From Bacillota bacterium (GTDB lineage Bacteria > Bacillota > Bacilli > Paenibacillales > NBRC-103111): 64,000 bases of DNA. A program made the translations under genes and the position numbers. Every line of letters begins with the position of its first letter. Positions within the stretch are counted from its first letter, which is position 1. The notes beneath the pieces were generated by a model. It was given only the letters and a program-made list of their open reading frames with translations, made no database searches and was not told the origin of the DNA. The stretch lies in assembly GCA_023388055.1 (NCBI GenBank), contig JAEWGW010000025.1, forward strand, positions 620,001-684,000, given 5' to 3'. Of this stretch, positions 1 to 8,172 are shown piece by piece.

Positions 1-104
1 TTTTCACGGTGGAAGATGCTTTTGACGGTTTGACCCAAACCGCTGCCCCGTTTGTAGGTTGTATAGGTTTTGGTCAGGTGCTTCACGTCAATGGCCGGTG
101 TCAT
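1..104 (-). CDS. ABC-2 exporter ATP-binding protein, N-terminus only
   Basis: Only the first 34 codons lie in the window; the gene runs off the left edge. The visible residues begin MTPAIDVKHLTKTY and continue into a KRGSGL stretch, typical of the N-terminus of the ATPase of ABC-2 exporters that work with two dissimilar permeases (COG4586 type). The Walker motifs are outside the window. The ATG overlaps the TGA of the upstream permease gene (ATGA), so translation is probably coupled and the ATPase, two permeases and serine hydrolase form one leftward operon. Assignment rests on the short N-terminus plus context. Confidence 0.7.
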   Translation of the reverse strand, partial: MTPAIDVKHLTKTYTTYKRGSGLGQTVKSIFHRE

Positions 105-883
105 CCGCCTACCCCCTCGTACAATCGTATCATATGCCGGTAGGCCCATATCCCTGCTCCCATGAAGAGGAAACAAGGCAGCACAGCGGCAAAATCCGCA
201 GCCTGTACCCGCCCCAGGAGCGCGGACGCAGGGAAGAAACCCACCATGCCCACCGGGATGAGCATTGTAGCCATTGCCTGTACAGCCTTGGGGAAAATGG
301 TTAGCGGATATTTCCCGAATTGAAGCACACTGTCGGCAAGCTCGGATATCCTTGAATTGCCCACCCACTTGAAGGACATGGCAGCCATCATCAGGGATAA
401 TCCTGCCAATACGGCTGCCCCCGCGGCAAACAGCACCGCAAACTGCAGCCAGAGAAACGCCGGTATGGCGCCCACATGCGCAAGTGCAATTACAAACAGC
501 GTAACCCCGCCCAGGAACAACCCGACATTATCCGGGGAAAAGGTGGTGGCCACGATAAAAAACAGCGGGTTCAGGGGCTTCAGCAGAACCACCTCAAAGC
601 TTCCTTCCCGGATCAAATGATTGGTGGTCCACATCACGCCGCCAAAAATCAGGCTGGACAAACCGCTGGACATGGTGAAAACCGATTGGATCAGCAGGAC
701 CTCATAGAAGCTCCAGCCGGAAAAGCTGGCGCCTGCCCGGTAGATCAGCAGCGTCACCAGCGGAAACAGAATATTGCTCACCAGCGTAATCAGGCTGCTG
801 ACGAAAAAATTCATCCGGTAGGCCGACGCCGACAGCAGAGCGGAATACAAACATTGTTTATATACATCCCAATACCGTTTCAT
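101..883 (-). CDS. ABC-2 family permease (COG3694-like)
   Basis: A 260-residue polytopic membrane protein with about six hydrophobic segments, starting near residue 25 (FFVSSLITLVSNILFPL) and ending near residue 250. It lacks ATPase motifs. Length, pattern and position between a second permease and an ABC ATPase match the permease pair of ABC-2 type export systems (COG3694 with COG4587). The start ATG has an AGGAAAGGA sequence about ten bases upstream. The stop overlaps the start of the ATPase gene. The exported substrate cannot be told from sequence. Confidence 0.85.
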   Translation of the reverse strand: MKRYWDVYKQCLYSALLSASAYRMNFFVSSLITLVSNILFPLVTLLIYRAGASFSGWSFYEVLLIQSVFTMSSGLSSLIFGGVMWTTNHLIREGSFEVVLLKPLNPLFFIVATTFSPDNVGLFLGGVTLFVIALAHVGAIPAFLWLQFAVLFAAGAAVLAGLSLMMAAMSFKWVGNSRISELADSVLQFGKYPLTIFPKAVQAMATMLIPVGMVGFFPASALLGRVQAADFAAVLPCFLFMGAGIWAYRHMIRLYEGVGG

Positions 884-913
884 GGGGACCGGTCCTTTCC
901 TGGCATAGCGGCT

Positions 914-1732
914 TTACGCTCCGACAGCGGTGAACTGCTTCATAGCCAGACGCTGGATGAGCTCATTGAACCCATACGTCACCAGTACGGCAAGCGCCTG
1001 AATACCCACAATTTGCTCAATGGGGAGATGGATGCCGCCCAGCGAATACTGCCCGGTGAACACCATGGCAGGCATGTAGGCCATATACTGGAAGGGCAGG
1101 AAAAACTGCGCCACCTGAAGCCAATGGGGAAAAAAGTCCAAGGGAATCAGCGCGCCGGAAAAAATGCCGGATATAAGCATAAACGCCCCTCTTATCCCGT
1201 CTGACTGGACAAGCCAGAACGAGGTGAGGCCGATGGTGTAGTTCACATAAAACACCATCAGAAACGCCAGCACCACCGAAAGAGCGGTCCAGAAGTAGCT
1301 TGCGGGCCGCATATCCACCCCAAACAGAAGGATGAAGATCAACAAACACGGCAAAAACTCGAACAGAAATCCCAGGAGCCGGTGCCCGATTTTTTGGAAC
1401 AAGGCAAAGGAGCGGTGGTGGACCGGACGCAGATGGAAGGTCAGGAACTTGCCGGTGCGCACCAGCATCGACAGGTTCCAATCGGCAAAATCCATGGTCA
1501 GATAGCCGATCAGCGCCGTAGCGCCGAAGTACCGGATCATCCGCGGCAGATCGATCCCGCCCAAGGAGGTATGGTCCCCATACACCGCTGTCCAAATAAA
1601 CATCTGAACCATAAAATAAACCGGGCCGACGATGATGGATACCATGGAATGGGTGCGGTAAGCGCTCCATTCCTTGTAGGTCACATCCGCCACGGCCCGG
1701 CATACCCGCACATGATGCTTCAGGCTGTTCAT
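914..1732 (-). CDS. ABC-2 family permease (COG4587-like)
   Basis: A 272-residue integral membrane protein beginning MNSLKHHVRVCRAVADVTYK, with roughly six hydrophobic helices. It is the second permease of the exporter and lies 30 bases upstream of its partner. A longer reading frame extends upstream, but I chose the ATG at 1732 because it overlaps the TGA of the preceding hydrolase gene (ATGA), which gives translational coupling. The N-terminal 'TYKEWSAYRTHSM' region before the first helix is typical of this permease class. Substrate unknown. Confidence 0.85.
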   Translation of the reverse strand: MNSLKHHVRVCRAVADVTYKEWSAYRTHSMVSIIVGPVYFMVQMFIWTAVYGDHTSLGGIDLPRMIRYFGATALIGYLTMDFADWNLSMLVRTGKFLTFHLRPVHHRSFALFQKIGHRLLGFLFEFLPCLLIFILLFGVDMRPASYFWTALSVVLAFLMVFYVNYTIGLTSFWLVQSDGIRGAFMLISGIFSGALIPLDFFPHWLQVAQFFLPFQYMAYMPAMVFTGQYSLGGIHLPIEQIVGIQALAVLVTYGFNELIQRLAMKQFTAVGA

Positions 1733-2925
1733 CAGATGATGCCTGACCAGATGATGTTGGTAACATTGAACAGAGCCTCGGCACGCCACACATTATCGAC
1801 AAAAGGCACGAACCATACGGCGGCCAGCTGCTCCGTAGGGTCGATGACCATGGAACAGGCGCCTGACCCTTCATGGAGATATGTGCTGGGGGAATACAGG
1901 AAGGCCGGCCCCCGCTTCATATCCAAGCCGATGCCGTAGCTTCTGTCCTTGACATCTGCGCCCCAGCAATAATCGGGAATTCCATAGAGCGTCCGGGTGG
2001 TGATTTTCTCTACCGTTTTGCGTCCCAGAATCCGGGTATCTCCCAGTCTGCCCATACCCAGCAGCATGTTGGCGAACCGGATCAGATCCGAGGGCGTCGA
2101 CATCAGGCCTCCGCCGGTTTTGGGAACAATCGTATCCCAGAGCTTCTCAACGGGGGAGATTTCCGGAGGTTGGCCGTCGAGCAACGCTTTTCCGATCAGC
2201 TCATATTGTTCATTACGGATAATGTGGCGTTTGGCCAGCTCGGGTGTCAGCTCAAAAACAGAGTCCTTCATACCAAGCGGCTTCAGGATGTTTTGTTCAA
2301 TGTACTGTTCGGCAGTAAGGCCGGTCACCTTCCGGATGATTTCGCCGAGAATGCAGAAGCCGAAGGAGCAGTATTGCCATTCCTCGCCCGGTTTTTTGCT
2401 GACTCCGCAGCTAAGGGAGGCTTTCAGCCAATCCGGTTCCCCGTCCTCCAGTTTATAGGTGGTGAAGTATTCATCGATCAGCTGCCAGTAGGACTTATGA
2501 TACGGGATGCTCTCCGCACAGTCGGGGAACATCCCCGAGGTATGGGTCAGCAGGCCGTAGATATCGATTTTGTTGAAGGGCGCCACGTCAAACAGCTTCA
2601 GAATAGCGCCAACCGGCGTATCGAACCGGAGCACACCGTCCTCCACCAGCTTGGCGATGGCCACGGTGGTAACGGCTTTGGTGATGGAGGCAACACTGTG
2701 CACCGAGGTGGGCAGCAGCGGCTCTGTGGAATGCTCCCTGAAGGAGAGCGGGCCAATGGCGCCATGCATGAAGGTTTTTCCGTAGCGGGACACACAATAG
2801 GCGGCGGCTTGAATCTTTTTCTGGTCGATGAGCTGTTGGAAGTGAGCTTGCAGAACCTCAATCCTTGAAGCATCGTAGTTGACCTCTGCCGGTGAGCAGT
2901 CGGTAATGCCTGCGGTATGCAGCAT
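1732..2925 (-). CDS. Beta-lactamase-superfamily serine hydrolase
   Basis: A 397-residue member of the class C beta-lactamase / PBP-like serine hydrolase family (PF00144). Visible catalytic elements are S80-I-T-K83 (SxxK) and Y185-C-S187 in a QYCSFGF context, in place of the usual YSN, plus a C-terminal HEGSGA segment like the KTG/HxG motif. There is no obvious signal peptide, so an intracellular esterase or peptidase role is as likely as cell-wall work. It is the first gene of the leftward exporter operon, so the transported compound may be its substrate; that is inference only. There is no reason to call it an antibiotic-resistance enzyme. Confidence 0.85.
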   Translation of the reverse strand: MLHTAGITDCSPAEVNYDASRIEVLQAHFQQLIDQKKIQAAAYCVSRYGKTFMHGAIGPLSFREHSTEPLLPTSVHSVASITKAVTTVAIAKLVEDGVLRFDTPVGAILKLFDVAPFNKIDIYGLLTHTSGMFPDCAESIPYHKSYWQLIDEYFTTYKLEDGEPDWLKASLSCGVSKKPGEEWQYCSFGFCILGEIIRKVTGLTAEQYIEQNILKPLGMKDSVFELTPELAKRHIIRNEQYELIGKALLDGQPPEISPVEKLWDTIVPKTGGGLMSTPSDLIRFANMLLGMGRLGDTRILGRKTVEKITTRTLYGIPDYCWGADVKDRSYGIGLDMKRGPAFLYSPSTYLHEGSGACSMVIDPTEQLAAVWFVPFVDNVWRAEALFNVTNIIWSGII

Positions 2926-3193
2926 AATAGCCTCCTTGAAGAATGTTAATGGATGAGAGCAACGGGAAAGTAAGCCCTTTCAATTCGTGCTGTGCCGTTC
3001 TTGTTTTTAAGTATATTTCCAGAGTTTGGTTCTGACAATAGTTAGTTTGTTTATTAACCGAACTTTCCGGAGCGAGCTGGGAAGAGGGCAAAGATGGAAG
3101 GGCGAAGGGTGAATTCGCCGACTATTCATCCTTCTAGGGCGCAACGGGTTCCGGATTGCGGATTCTGCAGCATGTTCGAGCCTTTTGAGACTC

Positions 3194-3376
3194 TAACGAA
3201 CCTCACACACGCTATTTCGCGAAAAGAAGGCCTGTTTGAAGTCTAACGCATCTCACACACGCTATTCTCCTGTTCAGCAGCATTTTGGGGCAAAATTCGG
3301 ACCAATAGAGTGGCTGAGATTCGTTAGATTTAAGAAATGTCTTCACGAAGCCCAATAGCGCTGCTCAGATTCGTTA
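3194..3376. repeat. Four-unit F-F-R-R intergenic element, copy 1
   Basis: This 183-bp block has two forward 23-bp units (3194-3216, 3244-3266) and two inverted units (3304-3326, 3354-3376). The units begin TAACG and end CTATT in forward sense and share a CTCACACACG or ATCTCAG-like core. Unit spacing is exactly 50 bp within each half, with a 37-bp centre. It lies in the 563-base divergent gap between the serine hydrolase and the IseA-like gene. The remainder of that gap shows only the ribosome site and a TATAAA near 3440 ahead of the rightward gene. Confidence 0.85.
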
Positions 3377-3488
3377 GCGCTTCTTTCCCGATTCAGGTTG
3401 TAGCCTCACGAAGCATTCATTTGCCTGTTTTCCAGTAATGGTATAAAATGTTGAAAGGCAGTTTAATAAAGCCAAAGGAGAGTTCAAA

Positions 3489-4121
3489 ATGAAGCTGAGA
3501 ACGAGCGGTATCCTAACGTTGCTCTTATTTGTATTTTTAGGTTATACAGGAATGAATACGGGATCGCAGCAGGCAGAAGAAACCAAGCTTGGGGACCAGC
3601 AGGGGATTGAGATTTTGCAGGAATTGCTGCCCAAGGCCGAGGTCTTCGAAGCGAATGTGTTTAATGGTTCCGGTTCGTTCCAGGAGGACAAAACCCAAAC
3701 CATCCCGGGTGAAACGCAATATGCTCTTGTAGCGGGAGAAAATACAAGCATGAAATTGGGTATCGGCGATATCCGCTCCATTGCGCAGCTGAAGCAGGCC
3801 GTGGAGAAGGTGTATACGAAGGAAGCGGCCGAGAAGCGGTTTTACAGCAGATATCTGGCAGAAGAAGATGTGGGTTTGCCGCTGTACAAGGATTATCAGG
3901 GAAAGCTGTATGTGAACACACAAAACGGCGGTCACGGGTATTCCACCAAGTATCTCTATGATACGGTCAAGGTGAAAAGCCAGGAGGGCGCAACAGTAAC
4001 CCTCTCCGTAGAAACCTTGGTTTTTGATGAGCCGTATGGCAGAATGCTTGTCACTATCGAGAATGTAAACGGGGTGTGGCTGCTGGCCTCAGGACTTGAA
4101 AATTACGAGGTTATTTACTAA
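3489..4121 (+). CDS. Secreted protein resembling the IseA DL-endopeptidase inhibitor family
   Basis: A 210-residue protein with a short positive N-terminus and hydrophobic segment (residues 6-21, ILTLLLFVFLGYTG) that looks like a signal peptide or anchor. The exported part carries IRSIAQLKQAVEKVYT, a PLYKDYQGKLYV segment and a C-terminal GRMLVTIENVNGVWLLAS strand pair. This layout resembles Bacillus IseA (YoeB), which binds and restrains cell-wall DL-endopeptidases; the match is from memory of the family and is not strong. The ATG follows an AAAGGAG site. It is monocistronic with a terminator just downstream. Confidence 0.5.
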   Translation: MKLRTSGILTLLLFVFLGYTGMNTGSQQAEETKLGDQQGIEILQELLPKAEVFEANVFNGSGSFQEDKTQTIPGETQYALVAGENTSMKLGIGDIRSIAQLKQAVEKVYTKEAAEKRFYSRYLAEEDVGLPLYKDYQGKLYVNTQNGGHGYSTKYLYDTVKVKSQEGATVTLSVETLVFDEPYGRMLVTIENVNGVWLLASGLENYEVIY

Positions 4122-4150
4122 ACCGGCAGTACGCACGAAGGAAGAAAACG

Positions 4151-4188
4151 ACGCTTGGCACAAGAGGTTCTTGTGTCAGGCGTTTTTT
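4151..4188. terminator. Rho-independent terminator
   Basis: A 15-bp stem with G-U pairs (ACGCTTGGCACAAGA against TCTTGTGTCAGGCGT) and a GGT loop is followed by a run of six T. It closes the rightward gene ending at 4121 and overlaps the tail of the leftward flavodoxin gene. Confidence 0.85.
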
Positions 4189-4630
4189 ACCTTTGTACGG
4201 ATGAAGTGACTGTTTTTACAAAGGAAATAATCCGGTCCATCTGAACCCACTCCTGGCTTTTGGGAGAGGTAAAGGGAGGTTTGCCGCCAAAGGAAACGAT
4301 ACACGCCGCCTGATCCCGCAGGGGTTTGGGGATATTAGCTTCGATGGTTTTTTGCAGGGTGGCGGGATAGGCATTGCACAGGTAAAAGGCAAGGTTTTTG
4401 GAGAGGAGCAGGTTCATGTTCCTGCGCATAAAGCTTCTGACCGGACGGTACAGCTTGCCCATACGGATGCCAGAGCCTAGAATAAGCGTATCATAAGGCT
4501 CCATGTCCGGAAGATCCCTGGTCATATCGCAGATGGAGCAATCCTCCAGCCGCGACCATAGCAGCTCGGCACATTCCCTGCTGGCGCCGGACTTGGAAGC
4601 ATACAGGATTAAGGCTCGCAATCGGATCAC
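4187..4630 (-). CDS. Flavodoxin-domain protein
   Basis: A 147-residue single-domain protein. The N-terminal ALILYASKSGAS is the phosphate-binding loop of flavodoxins (TxTGxT-like, here SKSGAS), and DTLILGSGIRMGKLY is the second flavin-contacting region. The family includes HemG-type menaquinone-dependent protoporphyrinogen oxidases (flavodoxin_5), which have a similar length. Its start overlaps the stop of the small membrane-protein gene by four bases (ATGA). The pair sits downstream of a TetR regulator and may be controlled by it. Confidence 0.75.
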   Translation of the reverse strand: MIRLRALILYASKSGASRECAELLWSRLEDCSICDMTRDLPDMEPYDTLILGSGIRMGKLYRPVRSFMRRNMNLLLSKNLAFYLCNAYPATLQKTIEANIPKPLRDQAACIVSFGGKPPFTSPKSQEWVQMDRIISFVKTVTSSVQR

Positions 4631-4836
4631 CCCTCTTTTTTCAGGCGGGATAACAGGCGGATTACCAGGAAAAGCGAGATGAAGGAAAAGGCTACCGAAG
4701 CGATGCCTGAGTTAACATGGAACTTCAATGATCCCGGATCCGTAATTCCGTTGGCCTTGATCCAAAGCCCGCAGATCATGGTGTTCAGCATCAGCAGGCC
4801 GGTGGCGATGGAGCTGATTAATGCGGCCGATTTCAT
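4627..4836 (-). CDS. Small two-helix membrane protein
   Basis: A 69-residue protein with two hydrophobic segments (about residues 5-25 and 45-64) joined by a short polar loop with GITDPGSLKFHVNSG. It ends in a basic tail, RLLSRLKKEG. I do not recognise a named family. It lies between a TetR gene (14 bases upstream) and a flavodoxin gene (4-base overlap), so the three are almost certainly one transcript. A membrane partner for the flavodoxin is possible but unproven. Confidence 0.65.
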   Translation of the reverse strand: MKSAALISSIATGLLMLNTMICGLWIKANGITDPGSLKFHVNSGIASVAFSFISLFLVIRLLSRLKKEG

Positions 4837-4850
4837 GTGACCCCTCCATT

Positions 4851-5420
4851 CTATTGATTGGTCAGATTGTCAATAAGTACATCGATGAACCGGTTGCGCT
4901 CTTCCGGACTGGTCAATTGAATGCCGCTGTACAGGTGAAAGGCGTTTGGATGGAGCGCGGTAATCTGAATGGGATACAGGATTTGCAGAGCAATAATCCT
5001 TAGCTGCATGTCGTTTTTTTGATGCTGGAAGATCTCCCGGAGCAGCGGGATCAGCAAAAGGGGCGCCTGCATATTGCCGGTTGCCAGCTCATGGGCCAGA
5101 ACAAACCGCATGAGCTTTTCGTTGCGGCCTCCGAAGGTATACAGCTCCTTCAGCATCTCCTTCAGCTTGGCGGAGGGCTCCAGTCCGGAATAGGAGTCCT
5201 GATCGTCCATAGCATAGATGGTTTGTGACATAATATCTCCAATGGCAATACGGAGCAGGTTATCCCTGCTTTTAAAATGATAGTTGATTAAGCCGATGCC
5301 TACTCCTGCCCGTTCGGCAATCTGCCGTACGGTGATCTTATCGATATCTGCGGCTTCATCCAATAAGGTCTTGGCCGTATCGAGAATGGACTGCCGCGAA
5401 TCCTGGTCTCCTGAAAACAT
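4851..5420 (-). CDS. TetR/AcrR family regulator
   Basis: A 189-residue protein with an N-terminal helix-turn-helix, visible as ITVRQIAERAGVGIGLINYHFKSRDNLL (residues about 27-58), the TetR signature. The C-terminal ligand domain is unrelated by eye to characterised members. It is first in a leftward operon with a small membrane protein and a flavodoxin. A palindromic site upstream at 5441-5466 fits autoregulation. Ligand unknown. Confidence 0.9.
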   Translation of the reverse strand: MFSGDQDSRQSILDTAKTLLDEAADIDKITVRQIAERAGVGIGLINYHFKSRDNLLRIAIGDIMSQTIYAMDDQDSYSGLEPSAKLKEMLKELYTFGGRNEKLMRFVLAHELATGNMQAPLLLIPLLREIFQHQKNDMQLRIIALQILYPIQITALHPNAFHLYSGIQLTSPEERNRFIDVLIDNLTNQ

Positions 5421-5440
5421 CGGTACGCTCCTTTTAAGAT

Positions 5441-5466
5441 ATTGAACATGATTTGAACATGTTCAA
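5441..5466. promoter_or_regulatory. Palindromic operator of the TetR gene
   Basis: A perfect 14-bp palindrome, TTGAACATGTTCAA, occupies 5453-5466, preceded by an extra half-site ATTGAACATG at 5441-5450. It lies 20-45 bases upstream of the TetR start, where an autoregulatory operator is expected. Confidence 0.7.
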
Positions 5467-5617
5467 TATATACCGTTCTGCTGATCATGTCAAGGGTGCA
5501 GGAGTGTTTGCAAACACGGTCTGGGATGGAGGACGAGTTTTTTTGTTCCGGAAAAAATGAACCTTTTGGCGCTCCGGATTGTTTAGTAAGCAGCCGGTTG
5601 GAAGGAGGGTCAAGCGC

Positions 5618-6178
5618 TTGACCGAAAAGGAGTTATTCGAAACCTACAAAAAAGATGTGTATAAGACCTGCCTGTATATGCTTCAACAGCGGGCGGATGC
5701 GGAGGATGTCTGTCAGGATGTGTTTATGACCGTGTTCCGGCATGACTGGAGGCAGGTGGAGTATCTCAAAACCTGGCTGCTCCGGGTTGCCGTGAACCAT
5801 TGTCTCAACCACTTGAAGAGAAACAGCCGGTTCCGCACAGATGGGCAGCTTCTGCTGTTCCAGCGGAGGCCGGAAGCGGCCAAGGCTGCTGAGGTGGTTG
5901 CCGAGGAGCGGGAGTCCGCTACGGAAACCGTGAAGCTTGTGGGGCAGCTGCCCCCGAAGATCCGCGCCGCGGTATCCTTGCGGTATCTACACGAATGCAG
6001 CCTGAGCGAAATTGCGTCCATTCTGTCCATTCCTGAAGGGACCGTGAAATCCCGGCTGAACAAGGGCTTGAAGCTGCTGCGTCCCATGATGGAGACCAGA
6101 GGAATGACCATGGAAAAGAAGGGAGCCGAACCATATGAACAAGATGGAGGCCAAGCTTACTCATTTACTGAAAGATGA
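5618..6178 (+). CDS. ECF-type RNA polymerase sigma factor
   Basis: A 186-residue sigma-70 group 4 protein. Region 2 is visible as DAEDVCQDVFMTVFRH and KTWLLRVAVNHCLNHLKR. Region 4 is visible as LPPKIRAAVSLRYLHECSLSEIASILSIPEGTVKSRLNKGLKLL. I chose the TTG at 5618 because GGAGGG at 5603-5609 is well placed; a longer frame begins at 5579 without a good site. A TGAACCTTTT just upstream (about 5558) resembles an ECF minus-35 box and may be autoregulatory. It overlaps the anti-sigma gene by 44 bases, so the two are coupled. Confidence 0.9.
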   Translation: MTEKELFETYKKDVYKTCLYMLQQRADAEDVCQDVFMTVFRHDWRQVEYLKTWLLRVAVNHCLNHLKRNSRFRTDGQLLLFQRRPEAAKAAEVVAEERESATETVKLVGQLPPKIRAAVSLRYLHECSLSEIASILSIPEGTVKSRLNKGLKLLRPMMETRGMTMEKKGAEPYEQDGGQAYSFTER

Positions 6179-7778
6179 ACCGGCAGCGTATCCCGATTTT
6201 GATGACATGTGGAACCGGCTGGAGAGCCGTTTGCCGGAGACGGGCACACCGCTTCTTCCTGTACCTGTGGTGAGGAAAAGACCACCCCTGCGGAAAGCGG
6301 CGGCCATCAGTGCGCTGGTGGCATTGCTGGCCGCAGCTCCTGTTGTGGCGGCAGTCGCCAACCATTGGGACACCCTGCTGTCCAATAAGGAAGGGGTCCG
6401 CGCCGCCCTGGAGCAGGGATTGGGACAAACCCTCGGGCAGTCGTTGACCCGGGACAATGTGACCATCACCGTAGATACGGCGGTTGTGGATGAAAACCGG
6501 ACGGGGCTTTTGTTCAGCTTAAACACCAGAGACAAAACGCCGGAGGAAGGTTATTATTTCAACATTGAGGATGTGGTGCTGCAGGATGCCGGCGGCAAAC
6601 CCGTGGAAGGCCGCAAGCAGCTGAATTGGGACCCGGCGTCCAAGGTCTGGCGGGGCTACTACGAAACGGAATGGGTGCCGGCCGCCACCTCGTCCAACGT
6701 TATGTTGATCTTTAGCAATGTGACGGCCATTTCACCGGTGGAGCATGAGCTGGCCCTTCGCCCTCTGGACGAGAAGGAGCAAACCTTTGACATCCATCAG
6801 GATGGGATCAGACAGCTGACGGTGAAGCCTTTTGTACAGGGTGACAGGATACTGCTGAATACAACGGTTGTGTTCGATCAGCCGGAGGCACAAAAATGGG
6901 CATACCCCCGGATTGGCGTGTTCCGCGGGGAGACGCAGGTGCCAGAAACCGAAGCAGGGATGTCCGGAAAGCCGGATGAAAGCGGCAGCTATACCGGACA
7001 GCAGTCCTTTTTGCAAAGCGAATTGAAGCAAGATGGAGTTTCGTACAAGCTCCTTTATGAAAAGGAGGTGAAGCGGGTTGATGCCGATTGGGCCTTCAAT
7101 CTGAAGCTGGACAAACGCTTGATGGAAAGCGGTACGGTCAAGCGGCAGCTGAATATTCCTCTGGAGAATGAGGGCGTCAAGATGACACTGACCGAGCTGA
7201 TCCGGACGCCGACCCAGATTAGAATCAAAGCCAATCATGAGCGTTATTCCCGCTTCCCCTTTCGGGCATATTCGCTGGAGGTGGACGGGGTTGTTTTGGG
7301 CGGGGGATCAGTTGATTCCTATACCAACCCGGAGGAGACGGTATTCCGGTTTGAAGTACCGTCCGGCGTTCAGGTGAAGGAGGAATCCGCGATCACCTTT
7401 GTTGCCAAGCATGAAAGAATGGAGCGTAAGGATGCCAAAGCGCCGATCCCTCTCCGGGAGATCAGCGGGGAGAAGAAGAGCATCACGACGGATGTGGGCG
7501 GTTATTCCGTACTCTGGACGTATTATCTGAAGGACGGCGACCTCTATGTGCAAAGCGAAAGCGCCGACCATGGCTTTAGCGGTATCAATCAGACCTATAT
7601 GCTCCGCGGCGAAACCAGGGACCCCGGCAAGAAAATCGCCTACGGCTTTGGAGGCAGCGGCAGCAATCAGGCTACGGATGTGTATCCGGGTTTTGCAGGG
7701 AAGGACGCAGATGTGTATATCTTCTGGTATTACACGGAGAATGCGGGCAAGGAGCTGCGGACTGAGCTAACGCGTTGA
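6135..7778 (+). CDS. DUF4179-type anti-sigma factor, membrane-anchored
   Basis: A 547-residue protein with a short cytoplasmic N-terminus (about 50 residues, EAKLTHLLKDEPAAYPDFDDMWNRLESRL), one transmembrane helix (about residues 52-72, AAAISALVALLAAAPVVAAV) and a large extracellular beta-rich region. This is the architecture of DUF4179 proteins encoded directly after ECF sigma genes. The N-terminus would hold the sigma factor and the outer part would sense an envelope signal. The ATG lies inside the end of the sigma gene. A terminator follows at 7813. Confidence 0.85.
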   Translation: MNKMEAKLTHLLKDEPAAYPDFDDMWNRLESRLPETGTPLLPVPVVRKRPPLRKAAAISALVALLAAAPVVAAVANHWDTLLSNKEGVRAALEQGLGQTLGQSLTRDNVTITVDTAVVDENRTGLLFSLNTRDKTPEEGYYFNIEDVVLQDAGGKPVEGRKQLNWDPASKVWRGYYETEWVPAATSSNVMLIFSNVTAISPVEHELALRPLDEKEQTFDIHQDGIRQLTVKPFVQGDRILLNTTVVFDQPEAQKWAYPRIGVFRGETQVPETEAGMSGKPDESGSYTGQQSFLQSELKQDGVSYKLLYEKEVKRVDADWAFNLKLDKRLMESGTVKRQLNIPLENEGVKMTLTELIRTPTQIRIKANHERYSRFPFRAYSLEVDGVVLGGGSVDSYTNPEETVFRFEVPSGVQVKEESAITFVAKHERMERKDAKAPIPLREISGEKKSITTDVGGYSVLWTYYLKDGDLYVQSESADHGFSGINQTYMLRGETRDPGKKIAYGFGGSGSNQATDVYPGFAGKDADVYIFWYYTENAGKELRTELTR

Positions 7779-7812
7779 GTTTTGAGTATGATGTAACGTG
7801 AGCGGCAGGTAA

Positions 7813-7865
7813 AAAAGGAAGCTGTCCCCAAGGTGGTGGAGACCACGGAGGGAGAGCTTCCTTTT
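7813..7865 (+). terminator. Terminator of the sigma/anti-sigma operon
   Basis: AAAAGGAAGCT and AGCTTCCTTTT form an 11-bp perfect stem around a loop that holds a smaller GTGGTGGAGACCAC hairpin. The 3' arm ends in four T. It can act in both directions. Confidence 0.8.
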
Positions 7866-7872
7866 GCTGGTC

Positions 7873-8055
7873 TAACGGACTGAGAGGCCGTTATTTCGCG
7901 AAAATTCACAGGTTTTGGTATGTTGCGGACAGAGGAGACGTTATTGGGTCATATGCAGCCGGTTGGGACAGCTTTTAGGCTAAATAACGTCTCCTGAGTC
8001 CGCGAAAACTGCAAAACGCTGCAAAGTGGGGAAATAACGGCTCTACGGTCCGGAT
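7873..8055. repeat. Four-unit F-F-R-R intergenic element, copy 2
   Basis: Forward units are at 7873-7895 and 7923-7945, inverted units at 7983-8005 and 8033-8055. All share CGGAC near one end and CGTTATT at the other in forward sense. Spacing is 50, 60 and 50 bp between unit starts, the same 183-bp geometry as copy 1. It fills most of the 394-base convergent gap between the anti-sigma gene and the MFS gene, directly after the terminator. Confidence 0.85.
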
Positions 8056-8172
8056 GATATCCGGTCCACCGGGAGTCGATGGCCAGTGTCCGGTTAAGCG
8101 GAGAACGGGAAGCCAGCAACGGGCCCATCACGGAACTGGCTGCGGACCTGCGGTTGATTCAGCCCCAGCCGC

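Noticed and set aside
476..1204. Long plus-strand frames opposite the ABC permeases, and similar ones elsewhere (for example 13430-14245 minus, 30000-31448 plus)
   Set aside because: They mirror well-supported genes on the other strand, have no family motifs and lack ribosome sites. High GC third positions keep such frames open.
1732..2925. Beta-lactamase resistance gene
   Set aside because: The SxxK/YxS hydrolase family is far broader than beta-lactamases, and there is no signal peptide. The same applies to 26002-27042.
2858..3091. 77-codon minus-strand frame at the start of the serine hydrolase gene
   Set aside because: It overlaps the promoter region and the first codons of the hydrolase in another frame, and the product has no recognisable feature.
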